Source: Aquisphaera giovannonii
Lineage (GTDB): Bacteria; Planctomycetota; Planctomycetia; Isosphaerales; Isosphaeraceae
Direction: 5' to 3'
DNA: 64,000 nucleotides
Assembly (NCBI RefSeq): GCF_008087625.1
Contig: NZ_CP042997.1
Location: 1,116,001 to 1,180,000, forward strand
Part shown: piece by piece, positions 60,959 through 64,000 of the stretch
Numbering within the stretch: position 1 is the stretch's first letter
Layout: each line of letters starts with the position of its first letter
Notes under the pieces: model-generated
Told to the model about the DNA's origin: nothing
Databases searched by the model: none
Seen by the model: the letters and a program-made list of their open reading frames with translations, nothing else
Translations under genes and position numbers: made by a program

Positions 60959-61963
60959 TCACTTGGCGTCGCCGGCGCCGCCGAGGGTCATGGTGTTGAC
61001 GGTCTGGGTGACCTGCCGGATCTCCCGGGACTGGCCGGTCTGCGGGTCCTTCATGGTGAACGTCGCCTGGAGCCTCTCGGTGACTTTGGAGCTGACGATG
61101 CGGCCGGCCTCGGCGTCGAAGGAGTAGTCCCCCTTGCCCTCGTAGGAGTCGATCTTGATGGCGCCCACGGCCCCGGCGGCCGGCTCCACCTTGAAGTCGC
61201 TCTTGAGCGTGAAGGTCACGATCCGGGGGTCGCTCGCGGACGGGCCCTGGAAGGTGTAGTGCTTGTCCATGATGCTGGTGCCCACGTTCGCCTGGGAGAC
61301 GCGGGACTGGTTGTCCCAGGTGGCCCCCTTGTCGATCGGCCCCTGCGGGAAGGCGAGCCGGGACTGGGCGATCAGGTTCTTCAGGCCCTCCTCGGAGAAC
61401 ATCCCGCCCGCCGCGGCCCCGGGGTTCACCTCCTGGATCGACTCCAGGAGCTTCCGGGGGACCTGGATGTCGGACATCTCGCCGCGGGGGTCCATCTTGA
61501 ACGTGAACTCGGCGCCGGCCAGGGCCCGGATCAGGGGCATGAACTGGGCGGCGCCCTGGGAATCGGGGACGTTGGGGTCGGCCGAGTCGATCGAGACGGA
61601 GTCCCCCGGCGTGGTCAGCTTCCATCGGATCCGGTCGATGGTCTGGGACATGTCGGCGACCCCGGCGGCGTCCACGCCGCGGACCGTCCAGTGCATGTCC
61701 ACCGTCTGGAGCGCGCTGTTGGTCATCTCGCCGCCGGTGATCCGCGTCTCCTGCTTCTGGTCCTGCACCAGGGTGTAGCGGAGCGTCTCGCCCGCCTTGA
61801 ACCGGTAGCGGAGCGGCCCGGCGGCCGGGGCGGCCGGGGAGGCGCCGGCGGCGGCGATCGCCGCGAGGGCCAGGGCCGCGAACCATCGGCCGGCGCGGGG
61901 CGTTGCCGGACTCGCCGGCGGGGCCGGCGTCCTTCCCGTCGAGTCGATTCCCGTCATCATCAT
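60959..61963 (-). CDS. Secreted DUF6263-like protein
   Basis: A 334-residue exported protein. The signal peptide is GRWFAALALAAIAAAGASPAAPAAG. The mature part GPLRYRFKAGETLRYTLVQDQKQET ... MTNSALQTVDMHWTVRGVD ... MSQTIDRIRWKLTTP ... LAGAEFTFKMDPRGEMSDIQVPRKLLE ... GATWDNQSRV ... YTFQGPSASDPRIVTFTLKS ... GKGDYSFDAEAGRIVSSKVTERLQATFTM follows the DUF6263-type layout common in planctomycetes. Function is unknown. Three consecutive ATGs (61963-61957) follow GGAAAGGAC. Confidence 0.7.
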   Translation of the reverse strand: MMMTGIDSTGRTPAPPASPATPRAGRWFAALALAAIAAAGASPAAPAAGPLRYRFKAGETLRYTLVQDQKQETRITGGEMTNSALQTVDMHWTVRGVDAAGVADMSQTIDRIRWKLTTPGDSVSIDSADPNVPDSQGAAQFMPLIRALAGAEFTFKMDPRGEMSDIQVPRKLLESIQEVNPGAAAGGMFSEEGLKNLIAQSRLAFPQGPIDKGATWDNQSRVSQANVGTSIMDKHYTFQGPSASDPRIVTFTLKSDFKVEPAAGAVGAIKIDSYEGKGDYSFDAEAGRIVSSKVTERLQATFTMKDPQTGQSREIRQVTQTVNTMTLGGAGDAK

Positions 61964-62128
61964 GTCCTTTCCGCTCCACGCGGCCGCGGGCGGCCGGTGC
62001 GAGGCCCCCGGGCGTGGGGCCGGATCCGAGGTCGAGGCCCGGGCGATCCAGCACGCCAGCATAGCCGCGACCGGCCCCGAAATCAGCCCCGGGCGGGCCG
62101 ACCCGGCCGGCGGGCCGGCCCGGGCGGA

Positions 62129-62881
62129 TCAGTGGTCGATGTCCTCGTGCGGGTCCACGGGGGGGATCGACTCGCCCTGCCGGCCGCGGTATCGCCACCG
62201 CAGCAGGTAGGCCATCAGGGCGAGGTCGTAGGTCGCGTGGGTGATCATCGGGGCCAGCAGGTTGCCGGTGAGCAGGTAGAGGGTCCCGAGGTAGGCGCCC
62301 AGCACCATCGTGAGGACGACGTAGGGCATCGAGATCGGGTGCAGGATGCCGAAGACGACGCTGGAGACGGCGATGCCCCCCGCGTCCCCCATCCAGGCCG
62401 CGAGCGTCCCCTGGATCACGCCGCGGAAGAGCAGCTCCTCCCCCACGCCCGCGGAGATGGAGACCAAAAGCATGTCGGACCAGGAGCTCCCGCTCAGCAG
62501 CGGGACGAACTCCTCCTCGCAGAAGGACCGGATCTGCCGCAGCGGGCCGACCGGCCGGTGCAGGATCAGCACGAACAGGCCGACCAGCGGCAGCATGGCC
62601 GCGAGGCCGCACAGCGCGTCCTCCAGGCGCCAGGAGAACCGCTCGAGCGGATTGTGCCCCAGCCACCAACCCAGCAGGAGGGAAAGGAAGGCCAGGCCGC
62701 CCTCGAAGAAGGCGGCGAAGATGATGATCACGTCAGGACCGGGCAGGTCGTCCGGGCCTTCGGAATCCCGGAGTTCCTCCCGATCCTCCACGGGGGTGGG
62801 TGGCTCCAAGTGTCCGTCCTGAGCGTTGCGCTTCGGGAATCCCGGCCCGGCGAGGTGGGCCCAATCGGGTTCCGACTGCAT
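62129..62881 (-). CDS. CPBP family intramembrane metalloprotease
   Basis: A 250-residue CAAX protease/bacteriocin-processing (CPBP, ABI) membrane protease. About six TM segments are seen (e.g. VIIIFAAFFEGGLAFLSLLLGWWLG). The three family motifs are present: EELLFRG near residue 146 (Glu-Glu and Arg), FGILHP near 170 (second His site) and ITHATYD near 215 (third His site). It has a 45-residue soluble N-terminal tail. Members process prenylated or secreted peptides or act as regulators; its target is unknown. The next gene downstream is the DUF6263-like one, 165 bp away on the same strand. Confidence 0.9.
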   Translation of the reverse strand: MQSEPDWAHLAGPGFPKRNAQDGHLEPPTPVEDREELRDSEGPDDLPGPDVIIIFAAFFEGGLAFLSLLLGWWLGHNPLERFSWRLEDALCGLAAMLPLVGLFVLILHRPVGPLRQIRSFCEEEFVPLLSGSSWSDMLLVSISAGVGEELLFRGVIQGTLAAWMGDAGGIAVSSVVFGILHPISMPYVVLTMVLGAYLGTLYLLTGNLLAPMITHATYDLALMAYLLRWRYRGRQGESIPPVDPHEDIDH

Positions 62882-63162
62882 TCAAGCTAGCGGGTGGGGT
62901 CCCGGGTGTCGATGCTCTGCCGCTCTCCGTCGAACAAAATGGTCCGACGGCCGGCGCCCCGTGGCGAGAAGTCGACGGCCGCGGGCGCGGGGGCCGCCGG
63001 TCGGAGGGTCGTGGTGGGTGGGGCCGAGGGCCGCCGGGGAGGGGCCGTTGCACTCGGTTCTAACCCGGGCGAGGTGCCGCGGAGAAGCCCCGAGGCCGGG
63101 AATTAACACGCCTCGGGGGGCGGGCCGGCGCCGAGGTCCCGGGGGCCCGCCCCCGACGCCCC
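62882..63162. other. Spacer
   Basis: 281 bp between the HtrA-type gene and the CPBP gene, both leftward; no supported feature. Confidence 0.4.
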
Positions 63163-64000
63163 TCACCGGCTGGACACCTTCCGGGCGCGGGGCTCGGCCA
63201 GGGTGATCTTGCACGGCTGGAGCTCGTTCTTGCGGATCAGGAGGAGCACGGCGCCGCCGCTCTGGATGGCCTCCGGCTGGCGGAGGACGTAGAGGATGTT
63301 GTCCGGGCGGATCGTCTCCCAGTTCCGCGTGCCGACGTTCATCCCGACGAGGATGTCCCCCTTCTGCACGGCGGCCGCGGCGGCGGGGCTGCCCGGCAGG
63401 ACGGCCTCGATGTAGAGCCCGCCCCGGAGCTTCCGCGAGACCGTGGCGACCCATTCCGGCGAGACCGGCATCGTCTTGACCCCGAGGCGCTCCCAGACCT
63501 GGTCGGTCGGCTCCGCGGCGGCCACGGTCATCCCCCGGGGCAGCGGCTGCACGTCCAGGGGGAGCGGCTGCTCCACGCCCCCGCGGCGGACCGTCAGCCG
63601 GGTGGGGTGCCCCGGCCGGGCGTCCAGCAGGCCCCGCTCCAGGTCGATCATGTTGGCGACCGCCAGGTCGCCCACCCGCACCAGCTCGTCCCCCGGCTTG
63701 AACCCGGCCGTCTCGCCGGGGCTGCCGGGCTGCACGCTCGCCAGCACCACGCTCCGCTGCGCGCCGCGGACGAGGTCCTCGGCCACGAGCCCGTGCCACG
63801 TCGAGGCGATCCGGCGGGTGCTGAGCATCTCCGCCGCCACCCGCTTCACCTCGTCGATCGGCAGGGCGAAGCCGATCCCCTGCGCCCCCGCCCTCGTGGC
63901 CACGTTGATCCCGATCAGCTCCCCGTCCACGTTCACCAGCGGCCCGCCCGAGTTCCCCGGGTTGATGCTGGCGTCGGTCTGGATCAGGTTGCGATAGACC
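63163..64000 (-). CDS. HtrA/Deg-like trypsin protease with PDZ domains (partial)
   Basis: A partial gene: the 5' part runs off the window. The visible C-terminal part begins [19 protein letters not shown], with the catalytic Ser in GNSGGPL, then [11 protein letters not shown] and [12 protein letters not shown], as in DegP/HtrA. Two PDZ-like modules follow: [30 protein letters not shown] and [29 protein letters not shown] ...[16 protein letters not shown] end closes it. It is a periplasmic quality-control protease candidate. His and Asp of the triad lie outside the window. Confidence 0.9.
   Translation of the reverse strand, partial: VYRNLIQTDASINPGNSGGPLVNVDGELIGINVATRAGAQGIGFALPIDEVKRVAAEMLSTRRIASTWHGLVAEDLVRGAQRSVVLASVQPGSPGETAGFKPGDELVRVGDLAVANMIDLERGLLDARPGHPTRLTVRRGGVEQPLPLDVQPLPRGMTVAAAEPTDQVWERLGVKTMPVSPEWVATVSRKLRGGLYIEAVLPGSPAAAAAVQKGDILVGMNVGTRNWETIRPDNILYVLRQPEAIQSGGAVLLLIRKNELQPCKITLAEPRARKVSSR

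Overview
The window is very GC-rich DNA with long, loosely packed genes. It carries a set of families typical of Planctomycetota: DUF1559 prepilin-like protein, DUF1501/DUF1800 pair, giant FG-GAP/MBG surface protein with an LEPR-XLL-like N-terminus, PVC-type haem-binding CxxCH protein, M56/BlaI systems and Uma2 proteins. An Isosphaeraceae-like planctomycete (Singulisphaera/Aquisphaera/Paludisphaera type) is the best guess, made from gene content only. I saw no tRNA, rRNA or CRISPR array.

Layout. 0-5 kb: a decayed strip (possible IS66 fragment, truncated deaminase, truncated protein kinase with a VAIK Lys-to-Arg change) around an ArsR-SRPBCC-DUF4287 operon, plus one copy of a 326-bp palindromic MITE-like element. 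5-12 kb: an MMPL transporter converges on fabG-acpP-fabF. Between them sits a single-gene GxxExxY cassette with about 47-bp terminal inverted repeats, whose right end supplies the fabF stop codon. 12-17.5 kb: Phd/VapC antitoxin-toxin remnants, a TlpA-like thioredoxin, and a TPR/GT41 glycosyltransferase with its TIGR03032 partner. 17.8-24.6 kb: a 2259-residue surface protein with 14 FG-GAP repeats and 8 MBG repeats. 24.6-25.3 kb: an island of three abutting repeat elements, including the second MITE copy. 25.6-31.7 kb: two paralogous membrane proteins around a TIM-barrel hydrolase-like gene, then DUF1501 and DUF1800. 31.7-38.7 kb: a BlaI repressor with two tandem M56 (BlaR1-like) receptors whose C-terminal sensor is carboxypeptidase-regulatory-like rather than beta-lactam-binding. 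40-43 kb: a Fur-like box in front of a DUF1559-lipoprotein-PepSY operon. 43.8-48.2 kb: plsX-fabD behind a strong promoter and a terminator-like leader, then two Uma2 genes and KDPG aldolase. 48-64 kb: a secreted Ig-like protein, malate dehydrogenase with an MFS transporter, a small secreted LExRExPS-type protein, a TolC-like channel, a GT2 glycosyltransferase, the giant haem protein, a DUF6263-like secreted protein, a CPBP protease and an HtrA-type protease cut by the window end.

How it works together. The fatty-acid synthesis cluster that is usually contiguous (plsX-fabH-fabD-fabG-acpP-fabF) is split into two blocks about 32 kb apart on opposite strands, and fabH is absent. Inverted MITE copies bracket the fabG-acpP-fabF side. 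The rest is mostly cell-envelope biology: secreted or membrane proteins, sensors, efflux and glycosylation. Non-coding space is unusually rich in palindromic repeats: one four-copy dispersed family, one two-copy MITE family and three single-copy hairpin elements.
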